Position numbers and translations under genes: made by a program
Notes under the pieces: model-generated
The model's database searches: none
The model's input: the letters and a program-made list of their open reading frames with translations, nothing else
What the model was told of the DNA's origin: nothing
Shown here: piece by piece, positions 41,090 through 50,472 of the stretch
Layout: every line of letters starts with the position of its first letter
Position numbering within the stretch: the first letter of the stretch is position 1
Source of the DNA: Candidatus Ruthia magnifica str. Cm (Calyptogena magnifica)
GTDB lineage: Bacteria > Pseudomonadota > Gammaproteobacteria > PS1 > Pseudothioglobaceae
Reading direction: 5' to 3'
DNA length: 64,000 nt
NCBI RefSeq assembly: GCF_000015105.1
Contig: NC_008610.1
Location: 434,001-498,000 of the forward strand

Positions 41090-42844
41090 TTATTGAGATT
41101 TTTGTTGTTTGGTAGTATTATTTTGATTGTTATTCACATTGGGCCTCCTATTGTTAGGATTTATTCTATGTTTATTGGGTTGTTTTTTCTTCCTTCCAAA
41201 CAAAACATTTTTTATTTTCTCAAATAAAGAAATTTTCTTTTCAGGAACGCGCGTGCTAGGTCTATTTACATTAATAGCTGGAATTTCAGCTTGATCTGAA
41301 AGACCATTCTCGGCTAGTACATGTTGTGGCTTTGAAATACTTTGATAGCTTTTATGCTGTGACCTTTTACTTCCTTTTTGTTTATTAATGGTGAAATTAG
41401 GAAATTGCATATATGGATTGGGTAGTAAGGTGATTTTAATGCCATGCTTGCCCTCTAATTTTATTATTTCTTGACGTTTTTCATTCAAAATGTAAGTAAT
41501 GACTTCTATACTTGATTGAATGGTTAAGTGTGCTGTTTGCTTGGCAGCATTACAACCGTCTTCAAGCTGTCTTAAAATGGTTAATGCTAAAGTTGGAATG
41601 GTTGGTGTAGTGCCACGACCATGACAAGCAGAACAAGGTTTTTCGACTGATTCAGTGACTGAATTCATCAAGCGTTGTCTTGACATTTCAAGTAAACCAA
41701 ATTGAGAAATAGTGCCGATTTGGATACGCGCTCGATCTGCATTAGTGGCTTTTTCCATGGCTTTTTCGATTGATACTCTATGTTCTTCAGAAGCCATGTC
41801 GATAAAATCAATCACGACCAATCCACCAATGTCCCTTAATTGTAGTTGTAGAGCAATTTCTTTAGTTGCTTCAAGGTTGGTGTTATAAGCGGTTTCTTCA
41901 ATGTCAGCACCTTTAGTAGCGCGAGCAGAGTTGATATCAATGGCAGTAAGTGCTTCAGTCGGATCAAAGACAATGATGGCGCCTGTTCGTAGCGATACTT
42001 CTCGATTAAATACGCTTTTAACCTGAGCTTCAATGCCCATATGGTTAAATAAAGAATGTTCAGAAACATCAAAAAACTTTATGCGGTCCAGGTAATGTGG
42101 CAACACAAAACTGACAAATTCTTTGGCATTTTGAAAAGCTTCTAATTCGTCAATAATAACACTGTCAGTATCAGAACGAAGATGATCGCGTAATGTACGA
42201 ATAATAATATCACTTTCTTGATAAATTAAGAAAGGCGCGCTGCGTGTTAAAGTCGCTGTATTAATTGATTTCCATAAGTCAGAAAGATAATCCACTTCCC
42301 ATTGCAACTCTTCAAAACTTTTACCAGAACCTGCAGTGCGAATAATTAAACCTGAATGGTTAGGTAGAATAATTTTGCTAATAATTTCTTTTAAAGATTG
42401 TCTATCTAAAGCGACTATTTGTCTTGATATGCCATGATTTTTCGGATTATTTGGCATTAAAATCATATAAGCACCAGCAAGATTGATATAAGTGCTGAGT
42501 GCTGCACCTTTATTACCACGCTCTTCTTTTTCAATTTGAACAATAATTTCTTGCCCTTCTTTTAAAACATCAGAAATAGTTAGTTTTTCACCTTTAGCTT
42601 TGACATCATTGTGTAACGTTTCTGCAACTTCTTTAAAAGGTAAAAATCCTTGCTTTTCTTTACCGTAGTCAACGAATGCTGCTTCTAGTGATTGTTCTAC
42701 TCGAGAAATTTTGCCATGATAGATATTACCTTTAGTTTTTTTATTAAGGCTAGTTTCTATATTAAGGCCAGTTAGTTTTTTGTTTTTGACAATACCTACT
42801 CTGATTTCTTCGGAATAAATTGCATTGATTAAAATATGATTCAT
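41090..42844 (-). CDS. rne: Ribonuclease E, catalytic part with a short tail
   Basis: Endonuclease for mRNA turnover and rRNA/tRNA processing. The N-terminal half is typical. It has an S1 domain with KGNIYHGKISRVEQSLEAAFVDYG, a 5' sensor region (GLIIRTAGSGKS), the DNase-like core with the metal Asp residues in FDPTEALTAIDINSARAT and VVIDFIDMA, and the zinc link CSACHGRG. GISRQI and NKGAAL in the N-terminal part point to RNase E rather than RNase G. At 584 residues, E. coli's 1061-residue scaffold tail is almost absent. Only about 100 basic, Asn- and Lys-rich residues follow the core. Degradosome assembly is therefore unlikely in the E. coli form. Confidence 0.9.
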   Translation of the reverse strand: MNHILINAIYSEEIRVGIVKNKKLTGLNIETSLNKKTKGNIYHGKISRVEQSLEAAFVDYGKEKQGFLPFKEVAETLHNDVKAKGEKLTISDVLKEGQEIIVQIEKEERGNKGAALSTYINLAGAYMILMPNNPKNHGISRQIVALDRQSLKEIISKIILPNHSGLIIRTAGSGKSFEELQWEVDYLSDLWKSINTATLTRSAPFLIYQESDIIIRTLRDHLRSDTDSVIIDELEAFQNAKEFVSFVLPHYLDRIKFFDVSEHSLFNHMGIEAQVKSVFNREVSLRTGAIIVFDPTEALTAIDINSARATKGADIEETAYNTNLEATKEIALQLQLRDIGGLVVIDFIDMASEEHRVSIEKAMEKATNADRARIQIGTISQFGLLEMSRQRLMNSVTESVEKPCSACHGRGTTPTIPTLALTILRQLEDGCNAAKQTAHLTIQSSIEVITYILNEKRQEIIKLEGKHGIKITLLPNPYMQFPNFTINKQKGSKRSQHKSYQSISKPQHVLAENGLSDQAEIPAINVNRPSTRVPEKKISLFEKIKNVLFGRKKKQPNKHRINPNNRRPNVNNNQNNTTKQQKSQ

Positions 42845-43163
42845 GATTAAGTCCTAGTGTGAATGGATTTTGTTGCGCATATAAAGGCTCAACACTGGTG
42901 TGCTGATTTAGTGTTGAAATGTGATTTATTCTTATCATAAAATAATTAAAAACTTACCCCTTTAGGGGTAATTCTTTTTATTTAATCACTCAAAAATAGT
43001 TAATTTATTTTTGTATGGCAACAAAAAGTTCAAAAATATTTGTAGTATTTCTTATTTATTTTTGGCACTAAAAATATTTGAAACAATCTTTTTAGATGAT
43101 GGAAGTTTAAACATCAATTTTACGAATTATATCATAAAATAGTATGAGATTTATCAAAAACCC
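42845..43163 (-). promoter_or_regulatory. Long 5' region of rne with a strong hairpin
   Basis: About 320 bases between the SDR gene and rne. A perfect 7-bp hairpin, TTACCCC (42954-42960) with GGGGTAA (42965-42971), is followed on the minus strand by GTTTTTAAT, so it resembles a terminator or attenuator about 110 bases upstream of the rne start. A TATAAT sits on the minus strand at 43131-43126, without a well-spaced -35. A transcript from there would have a leader of roughly 275 bases. RNase E genes elsewhere control themselves through long leaders; whether that holds here is inference. Confidence 0.5.
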
Positions 43164-43883
43164 TTATTGGTTAAGTGTACGACCGCCATCAACATTAATA
43201 ATTTGCCCAGTAATATAGGTAGAATTGGCTAAAAATAAAATAGTATCAGCAATATCTTGCGCACTACCTTGCTTTTTTAGTGCAATTTTTTTTAGTATTT
43301 TGTCTTTTTGAACTTGTTTAAGTTCAGCTGTATTTTCTGGCCACAAAATTGACCCAGGAGATATTCCACAAACACGAACATTAGGCGCTAATTCTTTAGC
43401 TAGTGTTTTGGTCGTCATAGCAATGGCTGCTTTAGAAATGTTATAAATTGCATAATTTTTTAAAGGACGCTCGCTATGAATATCTACAATATTGATAATG
43501 CAACCTTGGTTTTGAGCTAATTTATCACTTAAAGTGCTGGATAAAAATAAAGGAGCCATAACATTGGTGTCCATAATGGATTGATAGTCATGCTGATTTA
43601 ATTTACTGACGGGTGTTGGGTAAAACACTGATGCATTGTTAACTAAAAGATTAAGTGACTTAATGATATCGCAAAGTTTACTAACTTCTTGAATGTTGGA
43701 TAATTCAGCTTGCAAGGTACTAGCAGAATTTTGGCGAATGTTGTTAAGCTTATTTGTCAAGTTTTTAGCATCTTTTGATGAATTTCTGTAATGAATAATC
43801 ACATGGTAATTATTTTTGTGCAAGGTATGGCAAATTTGCGCACCAATTCTATGTGCCCCGCCTGTGACTAACGCTGTTTTCAT
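43164..43883 (-). CDS. Short-chain dehydrogenase, pteridine-reductase type (FolM-like)
   Basis: 239-residue SDR. The cofactor motif is TGGAHRIGA, with the Arg pattern TGxxxRxG typical of pteridine reductases. NNASVF follows, and the catalytic region has YAIYNISKAA (YxxxK). The C-terminus ends TGQIINVDGGRTL. The likely role is reduction of dihydropterin or dihydromonapterin. The TGxxxRxG signature and length support this over the fatty-acid FabG. Its start lies 14 bases from the divergent methyltransferase gene. Confidence 0.75.
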   Translation of the reverse strand: MKTALVTGGAHRIGAQICHTLHKNNYHVIIHYRNSSKDAKNLTNKLNNIRQNSASTLQAELSNIQEVSKLCDIIKSLNLLVNNASVFYPTPVSKLNQHDYQSIMDTNVMAPLFLSSTLSDKLAQNQGCIINIVDIHSERPLKNYAIYNISKAAIAMTTKTLAKELAPNVRVCGISPGSILWPENTAELKQVQKDKILKKIALKKQGSAQDIADTILFLANSTYITGQIINVDGGRTLNQ

Positions 43884-43897
43884 ATAAAATACGCCAA

Positions 43898-44992
43898 GTG
43901 AGTCTTGAACAAATTATTAAAAACACTATTATACAAAATGCTAACCCTATAAGTTTCGATGAATTTATGGATTTGGCACTTTATCATCCTACATTGGGCT
44001 ACTATCGATCGGGTTTGGAAAAATTTGGCGAAAGGGGTGATTTTATTACCGCACCAGAAACTTCAGATTTATTTGGATTTTGCTTAGCCCGTCAATGTGC
44101 GCAGGTGTTAAATGGCACTAACGATATTTTAGAGTTTGGTGCTGGTAGTGGTGTTCTTGCTACTCAGATACTTTTCAAACTAGGAAGATTAAACAGCCTA
44201 CCAAAGAAGTACTATATTTTAGAGTTAAGTGCTGAACTTAAACACAGGCAAGCGCAAGCCATTAATAAAATATTACCAGAATTAATGGATAGAGTGGTTT
44301 GGCTTGATGAACTGCCAGCAGATTTTTCTGGTGTAGTGATTGCTAATGAAGTGTTAGATGCCATGCCAGCAAAACGCATTGTCTATAAAAATAACCAATT
44401 TTATGAATTAGGTGTTGATTATTGTGGAAATGAATTTTGTTGGAAAATATTTGATTTACCTTATCAAAGTGATAAGACACTCTTGCCTAATAATATGGTT
44501 GAAGATTATAAAACTGAAGTCAATCTTCGTGCCATGGCGTGGATTAACTCATTATATATGGCTACCAATGAGGTACTAGTATTGTTGATTGATTATGGCA
44601 TGGGTAGAAATGAATATTTTCATCCACAAAGGTTAAACGGCACCTTAAGGTGCTATTATCAACATAAGGCGAGTGAAAACCCGTTTGTAAATATAGGAGA
44701 GCAAGATATTACTACATCGGTTAATTTTTCTGATATTGCCGATCAGGCAAGTGTTAGTGGTTTTAAGGTTAGTGGTTATGCAACACAGGCGTTATTTTTG
44801 ATTTCATTGGGCATTGATGAGTATTTGTTTGAACAGCTAGATGAAAATAAATATATCAATTTAGCGCAACAAGTTAAACAATTGGTTTTACCTAGCGCAA
44901 TGGGCGAGAGTTTTAAAGTGTTAGCTTTAAGTAAAAAACTATCGATAAAATTAACAGGATTTATTGAACAAGACTTAAGCAATAAATTGTAA
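43898..44992 (+). CDS. SAM-dependent methyltransferase, MidA/NDUFAF7 (COG1565) family
   Basis: 364 residues. The family head is SFDEFMDLALYHPTLGYYRSG, then GERGDFITAPETSDLFGFCLA. The SAM motif is EFGAGSGVLA, followed by YYILELSAELKHRQ. Then come VVIANEVLDAMPAKRIV and LLIDYGMGRNEYFHPQR. In mitochondria the relative methylates an arginine of a complex I subunit; in bacteria the target is not settled. The start is GTG at 43898. uppP begins 16 bases downstream. Confidence 0.88.
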   Translation: MSLEQIIKNTIIQNANPISFDEFMDLALYHPTLGYYRSGLEKFGERGDFITAPETSDLFGFCLARQCAQVLNGTNDILEFGAGSGVLATQILFKLGRLNSLPKKYYILELSAELKHRQAQAINKILPELMDRVVWLDELPADFSGVVIANEVLDAMPAKRIVYKNNQFYELGVDYCGNEFCWKIFDLPYQSDKTLLPNNMVEDYKTEVNLRAMAWINSLYMATNEVLVLLIDYGMGRNEYFHPQRLNGTLRCYYQHKASENPFVNIGEQDITTSVNFSDIADQASVSGFKVSGYATQALFLISLGIDEYLFEQLDENKYINLAQQVKQLVLPSAMGESFKVLALSKKLSIKLTGFIEQDLSNKL

Positions 44993-45008
44993 AAGGCTTT
45001 TATAAAAT

Positions 45009-45809
45009 ATGAATATTTTCCAAACAATCGTTTTGGCATTGGTTCAAGGTTTAAGTGAGTTTTTACCTATTTCCTCTTCAGCGCATTTAATTTTAGTGCC
45101 AGAATTAACCAATTGGACTGATCAAAGTTTAGCATTTGATGTGGTGGTACATATGGGTACTTTAAGTGCGGTGATATTTTATTATCAAGCTATGATTAAG
45201 TGTTTGTTTTTTGATTTTTATCACTCAATAATTAAACGTCAAACCATTGGAGAATCAAAGTTGGCATGGGGTGTGTTATTAGGTACTATTCCAGTAGGAC
45301 TGGTTGGTATGATATTTAGAGATTCTATTGCAACTGATTTGCGTTCAGTAGAAATTATTGCTTATGCAACACTAGTATTTGGCGTGCTTTTAGGCTTTGC
45401 CAGTTGGTTTAGTCATAGAAATAAAAATCAAAAAAGTACAATTAGTTGGGTAGATATTGGTTTTATCGGTATGGCGCAAACCTTAGCATTAATTCCAGGA
45501 ACTTCTAGATCAGGAATAACAATCACGGCTTGTATGTTGGTGGGGCTATCTAGAAAATTATCAATACAATTTGCATTTTTATTATCCATTCCTGTGATTA
45601 GCCTGTCATTAATACTTATATTGATTGATTTGTATCATCAGGCGCAATTGGTGAATGTTAGTTTATTGGCCATGGGCTTCGTGGTTGCAGCAATTAGTGC
45701 TTATGTAACCATTGTTTTTTTTATCAAGTTAATAGATGCAGTTGGTATGATGCCATTTGTTATCTATAGATTAACTTTAGGCATATTTTTATTTTTTTTC
45801 ATTTTATGA
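45009..45809 (+). CDS. uppP: Undecaprenyl-diphosphatase
   Basis: Recycles undecaprenyl pyrophosphate for peptidoglycan and LPS synthesis. The 266-residue membrane protein has the two conserved motifs: ALVQGLSEFLPISSSAHLIL near the N-terminus and the second active-site block PGTSRSGITITA (about 164-175). About eight hydrophobic segments are seen. It is followed by a dead PAP2 phosphatase that may have had related activity. Confidence 0.95.
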   Translation: MNIFQTIVLALVQGLSEFLPISSSAHLILVPELTNWTDQSLAFDVVVHMGTLSAVIFYYQAMIKCLFFDFYHSIIKRQTIGESKLAWGVLLGTIPVGLVGMIFRDSIATDLRSVEIIAYATLVFGVLLGFASWFSHRNKNQKSTISWVDIGFIGMAQTLALIPGTSRSGITITACMLVGLSRKLSIQFAFLLSIPVISLSLILILIDLYHQAQLVNVSLLAMGFVVAAISAYVTIVFFIKLIDAVGMMPFVIYRLTLGIFLFFFIL

Positions 45810-45849
45810 AAACATATCAATTTTAATTTAAATCTTTTTTATCCTTAAC

Positions 45850-46510
45850 TTTTCCCCTTGTTGTTATTTAATTGGAACAATGTTACTATCCGAAAATATT
45901 GGGATTATTTAGAACGTCAGACGTTTACTGCACTTAATCAATAACTTGTTGAATTTCACTCAATATGGAATGATTTTTTTGGCAATACTCAGTGTTCTGG
46001 TTGCTGACTTTATTCCGCTATTTTTTATTGGTTTGTTTTTTACTTTAATGATGGTTTATTTAAAAATAAATACAAAATGATAGGGCTGATTGGCTTTATT
46101 ATTTTGTTAGTTTCAATGTTGTTTATACGTGAGATAATGAATCTAATATGTGAAGTATACAAATTTAGGTAGAAAAACCCTATACTAGTTGCAAATTCAG
46201 CACTTTGTTTGTTTTTGATGATTCCTTAGTTTAGGTTTAAAATACATGTCTGAAAATAGCTTTACAGGAGACCATGCTGCGGTTTTATTTACTTGGCCTG
46301 GATATTATTTATTTTTTGTTCATAATCGATGGCGTTGGCTCATTTTTATTATTGTTCTGGTTTTTTCATGTTAAGGCCGATGGCCGGCGCTCACTGGTTT
46401 AGTGATATTATGGTTGGTGATATTGGTATTGCCACAACGACTTTAGCGTTTGTGCTATATATACGCTGCTACCTAACTATATTAATAAAACACTTGAAAG
46501 CATAGTCTCT
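45850..46510 (+). pseudogene. PAP2-superfamily lipid phosphatase, degraded
   Basis: Pieces read NVTIRKYWDYLERQTFTALN, then LAILSVLVADFIPLFFIG. Further on come ENSFTGDHAA, LRPMAGAHWFSDIMVGDIG. The last two blocks are the PSGHA-like and SRxxxGAHWxxDVxxG motifs of PAP2 phosphatases, keeping both catalytic His. Stops and frameshifts break the gene. Relatives act on undecaprenyl diphosphate, lipid A or phosphatidylglycerol phosphate. The location next to uppP suggests an envelope lipid role. Confidence 0.75.
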
Positions 46511-46524
46511 AAATTTTTAATAAA

Positions 46525-49062
46525 ATGAATAAACTGCAGCCTATTTATCGTAAAGACTATACACTTAGTGAGTATTTAATTCATACCACAGAACTTGAGT
46601 TTGATTTAACTGAAACGCAAACTATCGTTACTTCTAAGATTAGTTTTTATAAAAATCCGAAGTCCAATAAAAAAACTAATATTTTGTTTTTAGATGGTAT
46701 CGACCTTGAGTTGATTTCTATTTTAGTTGATAAGGCCAAGCCTGATTATAAGTTGGTTGAACAAGGGCTTGAGATCAATAACCTTGCTGATGAGTTTATT
46801 TTAGAGATTAAAAATTGCATTCACCCAGAAAAAAATACTAGTCTTTATGGTCTATATCAATCTAATGGTAATTTTTGTACGCAATGCGAGGCACATGGTT
46901 TTAGACAAATTACCTATTATTTAGATAGACCTGATGTGTTAAGTGTGTTTACTACTCACATCAAAGCTGATAAACAAAAATATCTAGTACTGCTCAGTAA
47001 TGGTAATTTAATCAAGCAAATAAATGGCAGTACAACTTGGCATGATCCTACGCCAAAGCCTTGTTATTTATTTGCTTTAGTGGTGGGTAATTTTGCACTC
47101 AAAGAGGATACTTACATCACATTATCAGGCAATGAAGTAACATTAAAGATTTATGTTCAAGCGCATAATATTAATAAAACCCAATTTGCTATGGCGGCAC
47201 TAAAGCGTTCATTTGCTTGGGAAGAGAAACGCTTTGGACTTGAATACGATTTAGACATTTATATGATTGTAGCCGTTGATGATTTCAATATGGGTGCAAT
47301 GGAAAATAAAGGGTTGAATATTTTTAATACTACTTACGTATTAGCTAGTATAGACACAGTAACGGATAAAGATTTTATTGATATTGAAGCAGTGATTGGT
47401 CATGAGTATTTCCATAATTGGACAGGAAATAGAGTTACTTGTAGAGATTGGTTTCAGCTTAGTTTAAAAGAAGGCTTAACAGTTTTTAGAGATCAAGAAT
47501 TTACCTCAGATTTACATACACGTTCTATTAAACGTATTGAAGACGTGAATACTCTACGCACTTTGCAATTTGCAGAAGACATGAGTTCAATGCAGCATCT
47601 AGTCAGACCAGAGCATTATATCGAGATGAATAATTTTTACACCTTAACTGTTTATGAAAAAGGTGCAGAAATTATTCGCATGGTACATACATTTCTAGGT
47701 GAGGTTGGGTTTCAAAAAGGTATGCAATTATATTTTCAGCGATTTGATGGTGATGCCGTCACTATTGATGACTTTATTCAAAGTATGAGCGATGCTAATA
47801 ATTTTGATTTTGATCAATTTATGTATTGGTATTCGCAATCTGGTACACCTGAAGTCAGCATTGTCTCTGATTATAATCACAATGATAAAACGTTTAAAGT
47901 TTTCATTAGACAGCATTCGCAATGTGATTATTTTTTTCCGCTTAGATTTGCACTACTTGATGATACTGGCACTAAACTTGAAAGTGGCATATTAACAGTT
48001 AAAGACAAGGAGCAAATATTTATTTTCAACAATATGGATGTAGAGCCAACACCCTCATGGTTGCGAGGTTTTAGTGCGCCCATTAAACTGAAATCTGATT
48101 TAACTTTCAAACAAAAAATATTTTTAGTTAGGCATGATTCTGATGCTTTTAATCAGTGGGATAATGCGCAGCAATTATGGCTGTCTTTAATCCTAATACC
48201 TTCAAGTATTAACCAAGATTTGTTTTTTGATGCCATTGAAAAAGTTCTAAAAAACACTTTCCTAGATGGTAGCTGTGTATCGCTTGTACAAGATAAATCC
48301 TTAATATGTGAAATTTTAACCCTACCATCTGAACAATTTTTACATCAGCAACAAGAGATTATTGACGTATTTGAGGTTCATGACAAGCGTGAAAAAGTAA
48401 TTAATAAAATTATTGAGAGGTTTAAGTTATTGTTTAGCAAAATTTATTCAAAGCTTAACATTTATCAACCTTATGAGTTAACGCCTGAAGCTGTTGGAAA
48501 TCGAGCATTAAAAAATATTTGCTTATATTATCTAGCAATCAGTGGTGAATTTGAGTTAGCCTTTGAGCAATTTAAATCAGCCAATTGTATGAATGATAAA
48601 ATGGCGAGTTTAAAGGCGTTAATAGTTAGTGATAATTCGTATAAAAATATCGCACTTGATGGATTTTATCATGAGTTTAAAAATGATACACAAGTTATGG
48701 ATAAATATTTCTCTATTCAATCGTCTGCGTCAACAGCCAATGTTGAAAGCATTAAGGTCCTCATGCAACACAAATTGTTTTCATTTAACACACCAAACCG
48801 TTTGCGTAGTGTTATAGGTAGTTTTTCACAAAATTACGTTAATTTTCATAATCAACAAGGCTATGAACTTTTAACTAATATTATCATTAAGCTTAACCAG
48901 TCAAATCCACAAATAGGCGCAAAATTAACTTCAGTTTACAATCATTGGCAGCGATTTACCCCAAAATTAAAAGCCTTACAAAAACAACAATTAGAGAAAA
49001 TTTTAGCTATTGAGAATTTATCTAATAATATTTTTGAAATTATTCAAGCAGCACTAAAGTGA
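46525..49062 (+). CDS. pepN: Aminopeptidase N (M1 family)
   Basis: Zinc aminopeptidase of 845 residues (E. coli 870) for cytosolic peptide breakdown. It shows the exopeptidase motif GAMENKGLNIFN, the zinc site HEYFHNWTGNRVTCRDWF with the second Glu in SLKEGLTVFRDQEF, and the catalytic Tyr in NFYTLTVYEKGAEI. The C-terminal helical domain is complete. Its stop overlaps the start of pncC by four bases. Confidence 0.95.
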   Translation: MNKLQPIYRKDYTLSEYLIHTTELEFDLTETQTIVTSKISFYKNPKSNKKTNILFLDGIDLELISILVDKAKPDYKLVEQGLEINNLADEFILEIKNCIHPEKNTSLYGLYQSNGNFCTQCEAHGFRQITYYLDRPDVLSVFTTHIKADKQKYLVLLSNGNLIKQINGSTTWHDPTPKPCYLFALVVGNFALKEDTYITLSGNEVTLKIYVQAHNINKTQFAMAALKRSFAWEEKRFGLEYDLDIYMIVAVDDFNMGAMENKGLNIFNTTYVLASIDTVTDKDFIDIEAVIGHEYFHNWTGNRVTCRDWFQLSLKEGLTVFRDQEFTSDLHTRSIKRIEDVNTLRTLQFAEDMSSMQHLVRPEHYIEMNNFYTLTVYEKGAEIIRMVHTFLGEVGFQKGMQLYFQRFDGDAVTIDDFIQSMSDANNFDFDQFMYWYSQSGTPEVSIVSDYNHNDKTFKVFIRQHSQCDYFFPLRFALLDDTGTKLESGILTVKDKEQIFIFNNMDVEPTPSWLRGFSAPIKLKSDLTFKQKIFLVRHDSDAFNQWDNAQQLWLSLILIPSSINQDLFFDAIEKVLKNTFLDGSCVSLVQDKSLICEILTLPSEQFLHQQQEIIDVFEVHDKREKVINKIIERFKLLFSKIYSKLNIYQPYELTPEAVGNRALKNICLYYLAISGEFELAFEQFKSANCMNDKMASLKALIVSDNSYKNIALDGFYHEFKNDTQVMDKYFSIQSSASTANVESIKVLMQHKLFSFNTPNRLRSVIGSFSQNYVNFHNQQGYELLTNIIIKLNQSNPQIGAKLTSVYNHWQRFTPKLKALQKQQLEKILAIENLSNNIFEIIQAALK

Positions 49063-49517
49063 ACACATTAATTACCCTGTTAAAACAAAAGTCTCTCACC
49101 ATTGCAGTAGCTGAATCTTGTACAGGTGGCAACTTATCTGCATTACTCACGAGCCAGAGTGGCTCATCATCCTATTTTGACAGAGGGTTTATTACTTATT
49201 CTAACCAAGCTAAAATTGATATGCTGGGTGTTAAGTCTACAACGCTAGACAGGTTTGGTGCAGTTAGTGAGCAAGTTGCATTAGAGATGGTACGTGGTGT
49301 AATTAAAAACTCATCTGCTAATATTGGTGTAGCAATCACAGGCATTGCTGGACCTACTAGCGGTATAAAAAATAAACCTATAGGTATGGTTTGCTTCGGT
49401 TTTTGTACTTTAAAAAGATGTTTTACTAGCATTAAACAGTTTAGTAGTAATCGAGCTGAAGTAGTACATACAAGTGTTGATTTTGTGATTAAAACGTTGG
49501 TTTATGAATTATCATAG
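49059..49517 (+). CDS. pncC: CinA C-terminal-type amidohydrolase (nicotinamide-nucleotide amidase)
   Basis: 152 residues with SLTIAVAESCTGGNLSALLT, SYFDRGFITYSNQAKIDMLGV, the GAVSEQVALEMVRGV block and VGIAITGIAGP-like IGVAITGIAGPTSG. These are the signatures of the stand-alone CinA C-terminal domain, which recycles nicotinamide mononucleotide to nicotinate mononucleotide. The start is GTG at 49059. It overlaps dusA by 14 bases. It complements nadA in NAD supply. Confidence 0.88.
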   Translation: MNTLITLLKQKSLTIAVAESCTGGNLSALLTSQSGSSSYFDRGFITYSNQAKIDMLGVKSTTLDRFGAVSEQVALEMVRGVIKNSSANIGVAITGIAGPTSGIKNKPIGMVCFGFCTLKRCFTSIKQFSSNRAEVVHTSVDFVIKTLVYELS

Positions 49518-50472
49518 TAAATTTTCAGTAGCGCCAATGATGGATTGGACGGATAGACATTGTCGATATTTTTATCGGCTAATATCAAAAAATGTTCAAC
49601 TTTGGACTGAAATGGTAACAGCTAGAGCGATACTTTATGGGAATAAAAACCGTTTGTTGGATTTTAATGTGTGCGAACATCCGCTGGTGTTGCAATTAGG
49701 TGGCAGTGAGCCAAAAGAGATGGCGCAAGCAGCAAAAATAGCGCAAGATTGGGGTTATAATGAGATCAATATTAATGTAGGTTGCCCTTCTAATAGAGTG
49801 CAATCAAGTAACTTTGGAGTGTGTTTGATGCAAACACCGCAGGTTGTGGCGCAATGTGTTGATGCAATGAGACAAATGGTAGATGTGCCAATTACGGTTA
49901 AGTCACGTATTGGTGTGGATAATATGGATAGCTACGATGAATTGGTTAATTTTGTTGCAACAGTTGAAAGTTCTGGTTGTGATAATCTTGTGATTCATGC
50001 AAGAAAAGCTTGGCTAAAAGGTTTGAGTCCTAAGGAAAATCGTAGTGTACCAAAACTTAATTATGAGAGAGTGTATCAGATTAAGCGAGACTTTCCTCAT
50101 CTTGCTATTGGTATAAATGGCGGCATTATGGACATGGAAAGTTCATTACAGCATTTAGAACACGTGGATAGTGTTATGTTGGGCAGGGCAGTGTATCATC
50201 AGCCTTATCTATTAAGAAAAGTTGATGGTTTGATCTACCAGAAAAAATCATCAATATTGAGTCGTGAACAAGTGTTATTAGCATTCATTGAATATATGAA
50301 AGTTCAACATGCTAATTCTGTACTAATTAGATCTATGACACGGCATATTTTTGGTTTGTATCATGGGCAAAAAAATGCTAAAAAATTTAAACGTTTGTTA
50401 AGTGGTAAAATAGTTAAGTTTGAGCACCTGTATGAATGGTTAGAATATACGGATAAAAATAATGACCAATAG
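49504..50472 (+). CDS. dusA: tRNA-dihydrouridine synthase A
   Basis: FMN enzyme reducing uridines in the tRNA D-loop. At 322 residues it has VAPMMDWTDRHCRYFYRL, LQLGGSEPKEMAQAA, NINVGCPSNRVQ, the catalytic Cys in FGVCLM (usually FGACLM), VKSRIGVD, VIHARKAWLKGLSPKENR (a DusA-specific block) and NGGIMD. It overlaps the ftsA start by 11 bases, so ftsA is co-translated with it rather than with ftsQ. Confidence 0.92.
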   Translation: MNYHSKFSVAPMMDWTDRHCRYFYRLISKNVQLWTEMVTARAILYGNKNRLLDFNVCEHPLVLQLGGSEPKEMAQAAKIAQDWGYNEININVGCPSNRVQSSNFGVCLMQTPQVVAQCVDAMRQMVDVPITVKSRIGVDNMDSYDELVNFVATVESSGCDNLVIHARKAWLKGLSPKENRSVPKLNYERVYQIKRDFPHLAIGINGGIMDMESSLQHLEHVDSVMLGRAVYHQPYLLRKVDGLIYQKKSSILSREQVLLAFIEYMKVQHANSVLIRSMTRHIFGLYHGQKNAKKFKRLLSGKIVKFEHLYEWLEYTDKNNDQ

